Of a stretch of DNA of 64,000 nucleotides, positions 1 through 11,098 are shown in pieces. The translations under genes were made by a program, and so were the position numbers. Under the pieces are notes generated by a model. That model was not told the origin of the DNA and did not search any database. It was given only the letters and a program-made list of their open reading frames with translations. The DNA lies in contig NC_092868.1 of the NCBI RefSeq assembly GCF_032062135.1, positions 46,413,103-46,477,102 on the forward strand, read 5' to 3'. The number at the start of each line of letters is the position of its first letter. The first letter of the stretch is position 1. The stretch is from Pyxicephalus adspersus (lineage: Eukaryota; Chordata; Amphibia; Anura; Pyxicephalidae).

Positions 1-23
1 GCACTCGAGTCCCGGACCGCGGT

Positions 24-75
24 AATCCGCGATCGCGGGTCGCGCGTATTATCGCGCTTCCAGCGATCGCGGATT
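24..75. repeat. CpG-rich inverted repeat
   Basis: A perfect 13-bp inverted repeat (AATCCGCGATCGC at 24-36 and its complement at 63-75) encloses a spacer that is itself rich in CGCG. It stands out in otherwise AT-rich DNA. It could be the end of an element cut by the window edge; no family recognised. Confidence 0.6.
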
Positions 76-169
76 TCAATGATGAATCAGGGGCAATGTA
101 CCTTAATTATGTATTTGATAAAAAAAATATAAAATTTATTCAAACCCAAGTCTATCTTGATACCAGCTT

Positions 170-600
170 CTGCATGAAAAGACTCACAATGGGAGAGTCT
201 TACCAACTGTCAAGCATGGTGGTGGAGGGTAATCATTTGGGATTGTTTTAAAGCCACAAGGCCCGAGTGCCTTGCAGTTGCAGCATTTAGGACCCCAATA
301 CAATCAAAATGCTGTGGCAGGACCTTAAGAGAGCTCTGCTTACACAAATACCCATAAACTTGAATTAATATAGGCAACTTTATAAAGTAGAGTGGTTTAA
401 ATTTCCTCCACAGCAATGTCAGGAACTGATAGAATCATACTCCAGTACTATCATATTACTATAGTATTGCTCAGTATTGCTGCCAAAGATGGTGCTATGT
501 CATTGGGTTAATTTTTTTAAATATGGCTTCTCTGTTCGGCCTAATTTTTGTTAAATAAATATTGACACTTTAAATCTCCTGTGTGTTGTTTTACATTTGA
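170..600 (+). mobile_element. Tc1-like transposon fragment (3' half, internally deleted)
   Basis: Plus-strand degenerate Tc1-family DNA: a stretch resembling the CAAGCATGGTGGTGGAGGG part of the transposase gene (about 212-230) is followed by one resembling the MLWRDLKRAL part near the C-terminus (about 307-340). The DNA between, which should hold the second catalytic Asp and the DLNPIE motif, is missing. Stops and frameshifts make it dead. Termini not resolved. Confidence 0.7.
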
Positions 601-604
601 GGTT

Positions 605-1160
605 AGATGTATAAATTTTAGAACCTGCTAAAGGGGCAAATAGTTTTTTATATGTCTTGATGCATAAATGTTAGACTTGAAAGGGGACGTTTTTTCTTTT
701 TCTGATGACTGTATTTAGCTCTTTCTCTAGACTAAAACCTTAAGGCTATGTGAACTTTCCTTGCATTTACTCGTTCTACTGCCCTGTTTGCCTAACTTGC
801 CCTCAAAAATCCCTGTGTAAGTTCTAGGTATATTTCGAGGTTATACCTAAGTAAGGACCCACTTCTAACCCAAATGACCTCATGGAGCTGGTGATTAGCC
901 AACCAAAATGTTGGATTGTTGGAGGAAGATGAAGGCATAACATGTTCAGCCATACCTGGAAGTTCCAGGTACTGTACAGGTCACATCCAGGTGAATGTGG
1001 GGTGGAGAAATGTGTATATTCTAAGTAGTCTATTCAGTGTACCTGTTTCTTTCCCCCGTCAAAGTATAGGTTCACTTTACATTCTCTACTTACCTGTATT
1101 CTAAATTTACAAACTGTTTAGAACGCTAAACTGTGTATTAAACTGCAATAAAATCAAGGC
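605..1160. other. Intergenic, nothing recognised
   Basis: AT-rich DNA 3' of the first OR. The frame at 916-1104 has no family features. Confidence 0.6.
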
Positions 1161-1164
1161 AATT

Positions 1165-2109
1165 CTAAAACTTTCTTAGATTTTTTGTCACCTGATGATA
1201 TATTTTAGCAAGAGCCGTTTTGACATCTCTGTTCCTCAAACCATAAATAAAAGGGTTCAGCAAAGGTGTAACAACAGCATACATAACTGCAACCAGCTTG
1301 TCTTGGATAATGGAATTGCTCGATCCAGGCTTCAAGTACATAAACATAACAGAACCAAAAAATGTAGCGACCACTGTAAAGTGTGAAGTGCAGGTGGAAA
1401 ACGCCTTCTTTCTACCAGATGCAGAATTTATATTTACAATAGTTATTATAATATATATATAGGATACTGCGATTAGTAAAAATGACCCAACCACAACGCA
1501 GATACTGGTTGCAAATGAAACGATCTGATTAATCTTTGTGTCGGCACATGCCAAGGTTAATATTGGTGGAAGGTCACAGAAAATGTGATTGATTTTATTA
1601 GAACCACAAAAAGGCAAAGTGAAAGTTAGAACCGTATTCAACAGAGAATTTGTTGAGCCAACCAGATAGGATCCGATGACAAGCTGAATACAAACTACTC
1701 TTTTCATTAGGATGCTATATAACAGTGGGTGACATATGGCATTATACCGATCAAATGCCATTGCTGCTAGTAAGTAACACTCTGCCCCACCGCAGACTCC
1801 AAAGCTATAGACCTGAATAGCACAGCCATAGAAAGATATAGTTTTATGTTCCAATAATAGATTGGAAAGCATCTTTGGAATGTTGACCGAAATGTAACAA
1901 ATTTCAATAAATGAAAAGTTAGTGAGTAAAAAGTACATAGGGGTTTGAAGATTTAGACTAAATAGATATGCTAGAATGATACAAAGATTTCCAAGCACAG
2001 TAACCATGTAAATAAATAAAAAAACGATAAAAGTTAAAACTTGGAGGTCTGCAATTTCTGAAATTCCGATCAGAATGAATTCTGTCACTGTGGTGTAGTT
2101 CTGATCCAT
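1165..2109 (-). CDS. Olfactory receptor, class II, intact
   Basis: Seven-transmembrane odorant GPCR of the plasma membrane of olfactory neurons, 314 residues, a normal OR length. Seen: N-glycosylation site N4-Y-T; TM1 with GN at 40-41; LQTPMYF in intracellular loop 1; cysteines 96 and 178 for the conserved disulfide; MAFDRYNAIC at 117-126; KAFSTCTSH at 235-243; PLLNPFIYGLRN at 282-293. I place the start at the ATG at 2109 rather than further upstream, because a splice acceptor (TTTACAG) lies 18 bases before it, as in the other ORs here; the coding exon would therefore have an unseen non-coding exon upstream. The LEICY-type TM2 and the DRYNAIC motif resemble the OR5/6/10/11-like class II groups, but the subfamily is not certain. 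First of seven same-strand ORs. The ligand is unknown. Confidence 0.96.
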   Translation of the reverse strand: MDQNYTTVTEFILIGISEIADLQVLTFIVFLFIYMVTVLGNLCIILAYLFSLNLQTPMYFLLTNFSFIEICYISVNIPKMLSNLLLEHKTISFYGCAIQVYSFGVCGGAECYLLAAMAFDRYNAICHPLLYSILMKRVVCIQLVIGSYLVGSTNSLLNTVLTFTLPFCGSNKINHIFCDLPPILTLACADTKINQIVSFATSICVVVGSFLLIAVSYIYIIITIVNINSASGRKKAFSTCTSHFTVVATFFGSVMFMYLKPGSSNSIIQDKLVAVMYAVVTPLLNPFIYGLRNRDVKTALAKIYHQVTKNLRKF

Positions 2110-2925
2110 GTCTAGTTTGTTTTCCTTCTGTAAATACAAATGATAGCTAATTACATTTGTCAGTCATCATGACTTTTTAAATTTTATTACAGTATTGTTG
2201 TTAAAGAATAAAACGTGTTAAATTTACCAAATTTGTAAATTGTGTTATGACAAATGGAACAAAACTAAATAAAGTTATACTACTCACTTGTAAAACTTTA
2301 TTATCAAAACATATAAATAAATTAGTTAATATTCTAGTAAACGCATGATAGTATATTATGTATACAATTTTATAACAGGAAATACTGACCAAACACAGCA
2401 CATAATGGGCCCAATTCCCACTAGGCTGGTGTGGATTTTTCCAGTTACGGTCTGTGTTGGGTTAGCATTTCCTTTAATAAAATTGTACAAAGTCCAGGTT
2501 TTAGGTTTCTCCACCCAAATTTCCTACGACCCCTTAAAAAAAGGTCAATCAACTGAAAAATACATGGCATTTGTATTGTTGGCTTTGTTAAACCATCTGG
2601 CAGTTTCTAAAACCTTTACGTAGTTTACTTTTTACTTTATGGACATTGTAAAGGAGGAACAGGAAAATTCCTATCCAGACCCACGAATTATGAGGTTATT
2701 GTAAATATTAGGAAATAATAAGAATTCTCAATATTTGAATATCCAAGATACATAAAAATCCAGCTGCTGATTTGGCCCACCAGATACTATTTATTTAGTC
2801 ATGAGAAAATTAAATTAAATCCTGCTTCAATTCCAAGATTTTGCATATCAGGACAACCAAATTATAATAAATCTTATTAGTAAATATTATTGATGTATAA
2901 TATAAAGTAAGATAGAAAGGAGCAG
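2110..2925. other. OR leader/intron and intergenic DNA
   Basis: Holds the acceptor of the first OR (about 2127) and AT-rich DNA; the upstream exon and promoter could not be picked out. Confidence 0.55.
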
Positions 2926-2929
2926 CCAG

Positions 2930-3795
2930 GTTGACTACCTCTATAATAGCAGAAGTTTTGGGCTGGAGCCTTCAGGTGTATGGTAACACAATGCTAAGGA
3001 GGAAAGATATCATCAATGATCTTAGAGAAATAATTGTTTCAGCTCATAAGTCTGGGAAGGGTTATAAAGCCAATTCCCAAAAAAATTAAAGTCCATTATT
3101 CGATAGTGAGAATGATTAGACAACTGTTCAACGCAAATTGCAAAAACAAAGTGCTATATCTGGAACTCTATAATAGTACAAATAGAAAAAGACTGAACTT
3201 GTATGGCTATTATGAAAGAGTCACCAGGAGAAAGCCTCTTCTATCTAAAAAGAAAATGGCAGCAATGCTTAGGTCTGTAAAGTTGCATCTGAACAAACCA
3301 TACAACTTCGAAACCAATGTTTTTTGGACATGCAAGTCCAATGGAGATTTTTTGTAATGTGCAACAACATGTTTGGTGAAAACCAAACACAGCATATGAG
3401 CACAGACTCCTCATACAAACTGTACAGCACACCAGTGGTGGTAATTTGCGCTTGTTTTGCAACCACAGGACCTGGGCTTTTTGCAGTCATTAAGCTGACA
3501 ATGAGGGTATTCTAGAGTAAAATGTAAAGCCATCTGTGCAACAGCTAAGGCTTATCCAAAATTGGGTCATGCAATCGGACAATGATTCCGAGCACACTAG
3601 CAAATACCAACACAATGATTGAAAAAGAAAAGAATCATGCTATTGCAATATTCAAAATCCAGACTTCAAACCAGTCACAATTCTGTGCAAGGACCTTGAA
3701 TAATCTCTGCATAAATGAGTGCCCACAAACTCCAATGAACAGAAGCAATGTTGTAAAGTAGAGTGGCACAAAATGTCTGCGAGAGACTGGTAAAG
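2930..3795 (+). mobile_element. Tc1-like transposon relic
   Basis: Plus-strand degenerate Tc1-family transposase gene: an N-terminal part with SAHKSGKGYKA-like coding near 3040-3075, a middle part reading RKPLLSKKKMAAMLR near 3228-3270, and a C-terminal part up to about 3790, where a TA microsatellite begins. Many stops and indels; no intact frame. The right end merges into the microsatellite, so the inverted repeat there is not visible. Confidence 0.8.

Positions 3796-3796
<1 letters not shown>

Positions 3797-3846
<50 letters not shown>
3797..3846. repeat. (TA)n microsatellite
   Basis: Nearly pure TA dinucleotide run with two AA interruptions, abutting the 3' side of the Tc1 relic. Confidence 0.95.
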
Positions 3847-3848
<2 letters not shown>

Positions 3849-3859
3849 TGTTCAAATAA

Positions 3860-5560
3860 TTTTAAGTGCTTAAACCATACAAGTACTCTACAAGTAATGC
3901 ATTTTGTAAAAAAGGGTTTTACTTGTTTTCCTGCAGTTAAACTCTCCCTTGGGTAGATGTACTAGCACTGGTACATATTTTTGTATCTGAGCGTTAATTA
4001 TAGATGCACGTCTAGGGATTTTGGAGCCCAGTAATTTGAACATTTATTTTGATATTCATAAACATTTGGGAAGTAGCATTTGCATATTAATACGAAATGT
4101 ATTAGTACATTTGGGCCTCTGTTTTTATGTGGCTGAGAGGACATGTGCAATTACTAAATTTCTTTCCACATGGCCCCAGAGATTGGTGCCATCATTAGGA
4201 GGGATCAGTTATTGTGAATATATGGTATAATAAAGTAAACTAAATTGTATTTGTTAAATTTAAATGTTTCAGATATTGGGACTATAATAGGTACTTTGTG
4301 TATAAATGTTTAATTTATTTTTTTATTTTGCCTTACGTGACCATGTGTATATTGATAAGATCTGAATTGAATGTTTGAACTCATCGAGTCTCATTGACTT
4401 TATAATGCTTTTCAAGTCTTCAGCCATTCAGCTGTTGGTTGAGACGTTAATTTGGTAATATCGTTGCTAGTACTTTCGCTACAAAACAGAGCCATGTGTT
4501 GTTTTTTTTTGTGGGGTTGTATTCTAAATCTTATAAATTTTTCATGTATTTGAACAAATAAAAAACAGTTACAATTTTAGGAAAATGCATCATTTCTCCA
4601 ATTTGACATTCTTTATACCAAGTATCTAACCGGCAATCAAATTAAAATAAAATTACTAATTTTATTTTGCATATTTTTATGTGTTCATTTTGATAACGTT
4701 TCTTAGCTTACCAAAGTTAGTTAAAAGTTACATTTTCTTCCCTTTTTTTTAGCACCTAAACAACCAAAATGAACACAACCACAGACAAGACTTTTATTAA
4801 TGTATAAATGTATATTTAGGGCTAGTTATGGATAACCAAGGAGTATTGAAGGGTTTATTAGAAAAACCTTTTTGTATAAATATTATTTTGAAGATTTTTT
4901 TAAAGGATACTGTAATTAATTGCTCCTGATAATATATAAGTATTACATTTTCTTTACAAACTGATGGCCAATCCTATTGGTTATTGTACGGGAGGACTGC
5001 AAGTTGTTCTGGGCCTTCCTTGATTACTATTAAATACATGCAAGCATCAACATGTGTTACTTTTTATGAATCTTATTTTAGATATATCCTATATTATTGT
5101 TTTTTTTATACATCATGAGCAATATATTTTCTACTGAATGCACCATAATGTGACCCCTTTTGTGAGAAAATATCTATCTTATGTTCCCTTACTAATTATC
5201 AATATTGTATCAACTCCTATTTAAATGGCTGGCTAAGAAAAATACCAACCGTGTGGCAACCCTACCTGCAACAAATAACTTTAGATCTATCTAAACTGAG
5301 TCTAAACTCACAAAAAATGATAACTCAACCAATGAATAAAAAAATATAATATAATACAGCTTACCTTATCTGATTTCAGAAACCAATGCAGCAACCACAT
5401 ATAGAGATTGATGTGCTGTATATTACTTTGGTGTTCTTGGGCTCAGATATACTTTAAAGAGTCACTGACCCTCAATAGTATGCAAGACAGAGGCTTAGAT
5501 ATATTTTAGACCTTTTTTGGCCGCATGATTGTTAAAGTTCTGTAAATCACTAGATCAGCC
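3860..5560. other. Intergenic, nothing recognised
   Basis: AT-rich, with T-runs and scattered polyadenylation-like AATAAA; no repeat family or coding signature. Confidence 0.6.
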
Positions 5561-5564
5561 GACT

Positions 5565-5885
5565 TTTTACTGTTGGGAACCATTAAAATACTCAAGAAAA
5601 CCCTGAAAAAATTTTCAGGTCATGGGAAACTCCTGCTAAACCAATTAATTGGGGAGGCAAGTAACTTTTTTAATTGGTGGCTAGTGGAAAAAAATGTCCT
5701 CTTAGGATGGTGGCTAGAAAACTCTCTTTATAGACAACTAGAAACATCTTTGGAGTCGTGCAGCTGCTTCTGCCAAGTGGCATTGCCCCAGAACTATAGA
5801 GGCATCATTAATTCAGAGATCAATCAGCTACAGTTCAAGGAACCCCTATGAACATTTGGAGAATCCTTTGTTGAGAATGGTTGAC
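5565..5885. mobile_element. Probable degenerate hAT MITE
   Basis: Contains GGGAACCATTAAAATACTC near the left and CAAGGAACCCC plus TTGTTGAGAATGG near the right, the layout of the hAT MITE family seen intact at 20117 and 34255. No clean terminal repeat or target duplication found, so only tentative. The open frame inside it (5573-5851) is not a gene. Confidence 0.4.
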
Positions 5886-5889
5886 CTAG

Positions 5890-7080
5890 ATAGTAAGGTC
5901 CATTATGGGCCTGACAACCCTAAAGCCTAATAAGCTCTAATACGTCAGCCATAGCAGCTTCTACATTCCTAGTTCACTTTTAAAAGATTAGTATAAAAAA
6001 ATATCAGAACTTACCTTTCTCTTCAACAGGTTTTTAAAAATAAATTATTTTATATCCTTAAAAATGATGTATACTTATACATAGAAGTATAATATGGTTT
6101 CTAACTTCCATTCCTTTGCGAACATATGCAAGCAATCCCAGGGTAATATAAGGTTTCTATAGCTCAGGGGACAAATTCCCCATGTATCTCACTTGTATTC
6201 GTTACATACTTATTGCTGTCAAGGTAATTTGTCCCCATGGAGCATTTAATACTCAACAGGGAATTTATATTGCTATTTCATTTTTAATTGGACTGTTTGT
6301 TAATAAAGGGTTATTTTATGGATACAACAGATAATGCAAGACATAATGTTCAACTACTTTACATTATTTGTAACAATAAAAAGTCCCAAGGTACATCTCA
6401 TGTAATTGCGTGCAATTGGCTAAGTGTTTCATGAGTGAGCACAATGGTGAACAATTATGTGAAATAAAATGGTGTAATTAAGTAGATTTACACCTAAAGC
6501 TAATTTTTCAACTAAATACCTTCAAGGGCATTAAAACAAAAGGTGGACAAAGTCTAATAGATTTGTGTCTTTAAAAAGCCTTTCTTCCTTCATTTGCTTT
6601 TTTCTTTTAGAGAAATCCTGACCCTCGAAGACTGAAGATGAGGACTGATTTAGACTATTATTTAATTTTAATTTGCTTTGAGTTGCTTGAGTTTGCTTAA
6701 TTTGCTTGAGTTCAATTGCTTAAACCTAACACTCAGCTAAATATGTCAGAAGGATTAACCTGCTCCCAGCCATACACACACATACTCTCATGCTCATTCT
6801 TGTTTGTACACTGCTGTACTTTTAATCAGAAAGAGACAGTCTGAAAGCAAACAGCTTCTTCTCTCCTAGAAAATCCAAAAATGCAATGGGTGTATAAAAT
6901 GTTTATAAAAATATATAGGGTGTTTAAAAAGTTGCCAACTTGTGACTGGCAAGTTTATGTTTTCTTCCTCTCCACCCACTTCCCCCTCCTCACTAGCTGG
7001 AGCCCTCTGCACGGAAAGCTCACAAGTTTAGAAGAAGCAGGAAGCAGCTGCAGACTGAGCAGTCACACTTGAGTAACATG
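5890..7080. other. Intergenic, nothing recognised
   Basis: Only a short run of TTTGCTTGAGTT-like repeats at about 6672-6722 stands out. Confidence 0.6.
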
Positions 7081-7085
7081 AGAGT

Positions 7086-7307
7086 CCCAGGTGAGGAAAG
7101 AAAAAAAAATCTGCATAATTAGGGCAGTGATAGGGGAGAGAGATGGGGGAGAAGACATAGAGGGGAGAAAGGGGAAGGGGAGAATAGGAAAGGAGAAGGG
7201 GAGGGAGACAGGAGGTGGAGAGAGTAGAATGGGTAGAGAGAGAGAAAAAGAGTAGGAGAAGGGAGAGAGAGAAGGATAGAGGGAGGTAGGGAGAAGGAAA
7301 GAGAGAT
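7086..7307. repeat. Polypurine low-complexity tract
   Basis: About 220 bases in which the plus strand is almost entirely A and G (GGGAGA, GGAGAAGG units of irregular length). Serine/leucine-rich frames on the other strand are artefacts of this composition. Confidence 0.9.
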
Positions 7308-7309
7308 CC

Positions 7310-8555
7310 TCCTAATAGTGGAGAACGGTAAATGTGGTGTGCTTTTAGATACATCTCTACTGGGATCAACAGCTAAGTTAAGATCTCCACCAAAGACGAC
7401 CACCCCTTCACCAAAATCCTCCACAGTATCCAGAGCACCCTCTAAAAAAATGCTGCCCATGTTAATTTATTCATTAAGCATGTAGAGAATATTATCACAA
7501 GATTGAGATATTTATAAAAGTAAATTAAAACAATTTTCCATCTAAAAATATGTCAATGTGTTTTTTTCCATGCTTTGCCCACAAAAATACCTCCATCTAA
7601 TCAATGAATATAGAGGAAGACCATTTTAAACCATTAATTGCAGTTTTAGATTGCCTTTTGTTTTTAGATTATATTGTTGTCTTTGTCCCCAATTAACTCT
7701 CTATTTGTCCTGATGACCATTGCTTTTTTTTTTAACATTTTGGATATTTCTCCGGAATTCCTGTATCGGTTACACTAGAATTTAAAATAATGACTGTGAC
7801 TGGGAGACAGCGATATAAAATCTGTTATTTTTGGAGTTTCCAAAGGAGACATGACTTTTTGCCCATCTAATCTTGTCTTGTAAAATTTTTTATAGTAGCA
7901 GCTTCTACCAGTTCAGTTCCTATGAATGTAGGCACATCATTAGAACTACATTTTCCATGGTCCCTTTCACTACCTACAGTGCATCGGCAGGCATTTGTGG
8001 GATAAGGCAGCAGCATTGTTTTGGAGACAAAGAAACCAACTGGATTGATTTACTATGGAAAAATAGGTTCCTCACCTAGCAAAGCATATTATTCCCTTGC
8101 AAGCTAGCTTAGCTTAGTGAATGAGGTGAACTTGTGACAACCTAAACTATTCAGTAATATGGAAGCAAGAATCCTGAATTTTTACATTTCCTTGATCATG
8201 ATTGGGTAATCTTTGCAAAGCAAATTATTAGCACATTTACTGAGCAAATGAATTATCCCTTAGCTTGGGTGATAATTTTCTTATGTTTATTGAAGAGTCA
8301 TAGGAGCCAACTCCAAAGGAAGAGGCTTCTAAAGAGTTTTATAACCCAGTAGGCAGGGCTGACAACCCTTGTTGGTGTTTTAGTGCAACAGAATTTCTGT
8401 GTGGTCAGGCCAAACAGAAAGTTAGAGGCACAGCAGACTTCTGGATTGAGCTTTTATGTAGGTGCACTGTTTGTAAATGATAAAGCATGGGAAAATGTGC
8501 AGTTCAGAATGTTGTAGTTCAAAATGTTGTAGTTCAGAAATGTACAAACTATGTT
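7310..8555. other. Intergenic, nothing recognised
   Basis: AT-rich DNA 3' of the second OR, with a short tandem AGAATGTTGTAGTTCA-like repeat at about 8505-8545. Confidence 0.55.
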
Positions 8556-8561
8556 TCTTTA

Positions 8562-9464
8562 CTAATATTTTTTCTTTTGCCTTGACACGCACTTTATTTT
8601 CAGCACATTTAATTTCTTTGGCAATTTCGAAATAGCTAATTTCATTTCATTGTTACGTATACTGTATATAAAAGGATTTAATAAAGGAGCAACAGTCGTA
8701 TACAACACAGAAACGACTCTATCGTTCTCTAGTTTGTACTTTGATTTAGGTTTGAGATACACAAAAAAGATGGAACCATAGAATATTGTGACAACAATAA
8801 GGTGAGAAGTACATGTAGAAAAGGCTTTCATCCTCCCAACAGATGACTGAATTCTAAAGACGGCCGTAATGATGTATATGTAGGAGATTAATATTAATAA
8901 TACTGAACTTGTGACAAGATAGCTGCCTAATGCGAAGATAACCAGTTCATTGACCCAAGTGTCAGTACAAGCCAGTTTTAGTAGGGGTGGAACATCGCAG
9001 AAGAAGTGGTTTATATCCGAACTACAGAAAGGCAACCTGAATGTGAGGGAGGTGTGTGTTACGGCACTAAGCATACCCATCAGGTATGACCAAAGTAAGA
9101 GTAATCGGCAAGCAGTTTTATTCATAATTCTGTTATATACCAATGGTTGACATATTGCATTATACCGATCATAAGCCATGCTTGTAAGAATGTAACACTC
9201 AGCACCACCCAACAATAAACCACCGAAAAGTTGCGTGGCACAACCATAGAGAGAAATGGACCTGTCTTGTGATATTAAGATGGACAACATCTTGGGTGAT
9301 GTAATGCTTACATAGCAAATCTCTAAAATAGAAAAGTTGGCAAGGAAATAGTACATGGGGGTCTGGAGGTTTAAGCTTAGCTTGTAGGCAATGATAATAG
9401 TCATGTTTCCTAGAATGGTGATGATGAAGATCAATAGGAATAGGATGAAAAGATAGCATTTCAT
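8562..9464 (-). CDS. Olfactory receptor, class II, start codon apparently lost
   Basis: Odorant GPCR. From the first ATG (9464) it has 300 residues, beginning at the edge of TM1, so the extracellular tail is missing. The open frame continues upstream to about 9524 and encodes a proper OR tail with an NRT glycosylation site and TDFLLV, but contains no ATG before a splice acceptor (CTCTCCAG, exon start about 9536). Where the sister genes have ATG, this one has GTG one base out of frame, so a substitution plus a 1-bp loss is likely. The rest is canonical: LQTPMYYF, MAYDRYNAIC at 96-105, AFSTCTSH and PLLNPFIYSIRN, with no internal stop. Options: a very young pseudogene, a start in an upstream exon, or use of the internal ATG with no N-terminal tail. 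Confidence 0.85.
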   Translation of the reverse strand: MKCYLFILFLLIFIITILGNMTIIIAYKLSLNLQTPMYYFLANFSILEICYVSITSPKMLSILISQDRSISLYGCATQLFGGLLLGGAECYILTSMAYDRYNAICQPLVYNRIMNKTACRLLLLWSYLMGMLSAVTHTSLTFRLPFCSSDINHFFCDVPPLLKLACTDTWVNELVIFALGSYLVTSSVLLILISYIYIITAVFRIQSSVGRMKAFSTCTSHLIVVTIFYGSIFFVYLKPKSKYKLENDRVVSVLYTTVAPLLNPFIYSIRNNEMKLAISKLPKKLNVLKIKCVSRQKKKY

Positions 9465-9539
9465 AGTCGGGTTCTCAGAAAGTCTTACTAGAAGGAAATC
9501 GGTGACTGCAGTCCTGTTGACTTCACGTGTTTTAGGCTG

Positions 9540-10210
9540 GAGAGAAGGAAGTAATATGTTAGAAACAAAATAGATTTAAGCTGCCAATACATGACTCAAG
9601 CAAAGACATTTTGATGTCAAAGATGTTCTAAAGGGAGACAATAAACATGTTAGGCATATGAAGGTACTACATACACCAGGAGATATTCAAACCTAATTAA
9701 AATAAGACTGTCCAAATGAGTCCATTAGTTCAATACTTGGTAATGTTCCAGATGACTGAGTCCCTATGCATCGTTTGAAGGCTTGGTGTAGAGAAATGCA
9801 AGTGGCCTACAGTAAGCTCTTGCATTAACACCACTGAACTTTTGGAATGAATTGCTACACTGATTGTGAAAGGAGTTAATTATGATGTATAAAAAACCTA
9901 TATCTATAGTTCTGATAAATCATATTCTCATTTATTCAAGGGCTTGTGTAATTACAGAAACACTCTCATCAATGTAGTATTTTTTATGTGGATTTGTGGG
10001 CTTCCACGTCAAAAAAGAGGACTATTTAGGTAACCATGGCTCAACTTCTCCCATCCACTCTCATCAAAACTTTATATCCAACCATGGACCTTAGATCAGA
10101 TGAATACAAGATACTGATATGGTGGTCTATGCTTACCAGGCAGCATTTATTGGCAAGCTGTATAGTATTCTAGCTCTTTCTGATGGATGTGGCCCAGGCC
10201 ATCTCTATGT
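9540..10210. other. Intron/upstream of the second OR
   Basis: Starts at the acceptor (9537-9540). No upstream exon found; no ATG in frame before the stop at about 9578. Confidence 0.5.
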
Positions 10211-10211
10211 C

Positions 10212-10412
10212 GGCCTGATTTTTTAAAGCTATCCAAGACTGGTGAAGGTAGACAATCATGGGGGAACCTGGGCGATCTAACAAACCTGTATTGGATTTTC
10301 TAATCATTTGCATGAGTTGTAAAATGTTTTCAATTCTAGACCAGATCCATTTCAGGATTGCTGGATTACACAGGTTCTCCCATGATAGTCTTCTTTAAAT
10401 AAATTAGGTTCA
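10212..10412. repeat. Palindromic frog repeat, diverged copy
   Basis: Begins with TTTTTTAAAGCTATCCAAGA, contains ATTTGCATGAGTTGTAAAATG then GACCAGATCCATTTCAGG, and ends with a reverse-complement-like half. Same family as the copies at 14215, 32598 and 62795 but more diverged. Confidence 0.6.
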
Positions 10413-10414
10413 TT

Positions 10415-11090
10415 TTCATTCAAAGATCTCCAAAGGATAGTAACCATAAGACCATAAAAACCATAAGGAATTGCTTTGGGGGTATGGATCAATTGGTAGC
10501 TGTACTTAAAAGTGTATTATTGATAAATACAGCACGATACTTTTCCAGCATTCTATTCCAACCACATTTTGCATTAGCTATTTACCTCAGTTTCTAGGGT
10601 CCCTCACTGCAGGCCTAACCCACAATTCTGCCATTAGGATATGCAAAAAATCTGTAGGTTCCCGTAGATATGACACTCAATGGATCTGCCATACCATGTT
10701 CCTGCTGCAGGAGAATTACAGCTTTGAACTTTATTAGCACTGCAAAGTTTTACACAGGAGCTATCTCTTTTTTAGTATGAGCAATACTAATTATCCACCA
10801 TTTATTCAGTGCTGCTCCAATCTTCCAGGCCTGGCACCTTATAATGTAAAATAAATAAGGAAAAAAAAGAAAAAAGTCCTCATGTTTGTAGTAGATGACA
10901 GGGTCAGCAAAGTTGTAACTCATGTAAAAATACTGCTGGATTTATTAGAATATAACACTTCTATAGTTATATAACACTGTGGCTCAGTGCAGCCCTGAAA
11001 TGTTCCATACCTCAATGTACCTTCAAACCAAAGGGACCTCCGACATTCCTTTCCCTCAATTTGACCAACTTCTGACTGCAAAATACATTC
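10415..11090. other. Intergenic, nothing recognised
   Basis: No coding or repeat signature other than a short A-rich tract near 10858-10877. Confidence 0.55.
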
Positions 11091-11098
11091 ACCTAAAC

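Noticed and set aside
916..1104. 62-residue plus-strand frame
   Set aside because: No family features and no supporting context.
1165..2139. Longer start of the first OR at 2139
   Set aside because: The first codon there is TTG and the segment lies before a splice acceptor; the ATG at 2109 is better.
5573..5851. 92-residue open frame
   Set aside because: Lies in a probable degenerate hAT MITE; no domain or composition typical of a gene.
7028..7460. Ser/Leu-rich frames on the minus strand
   Set aside because: Read from the polypurine tract; low-complexity artefacts.
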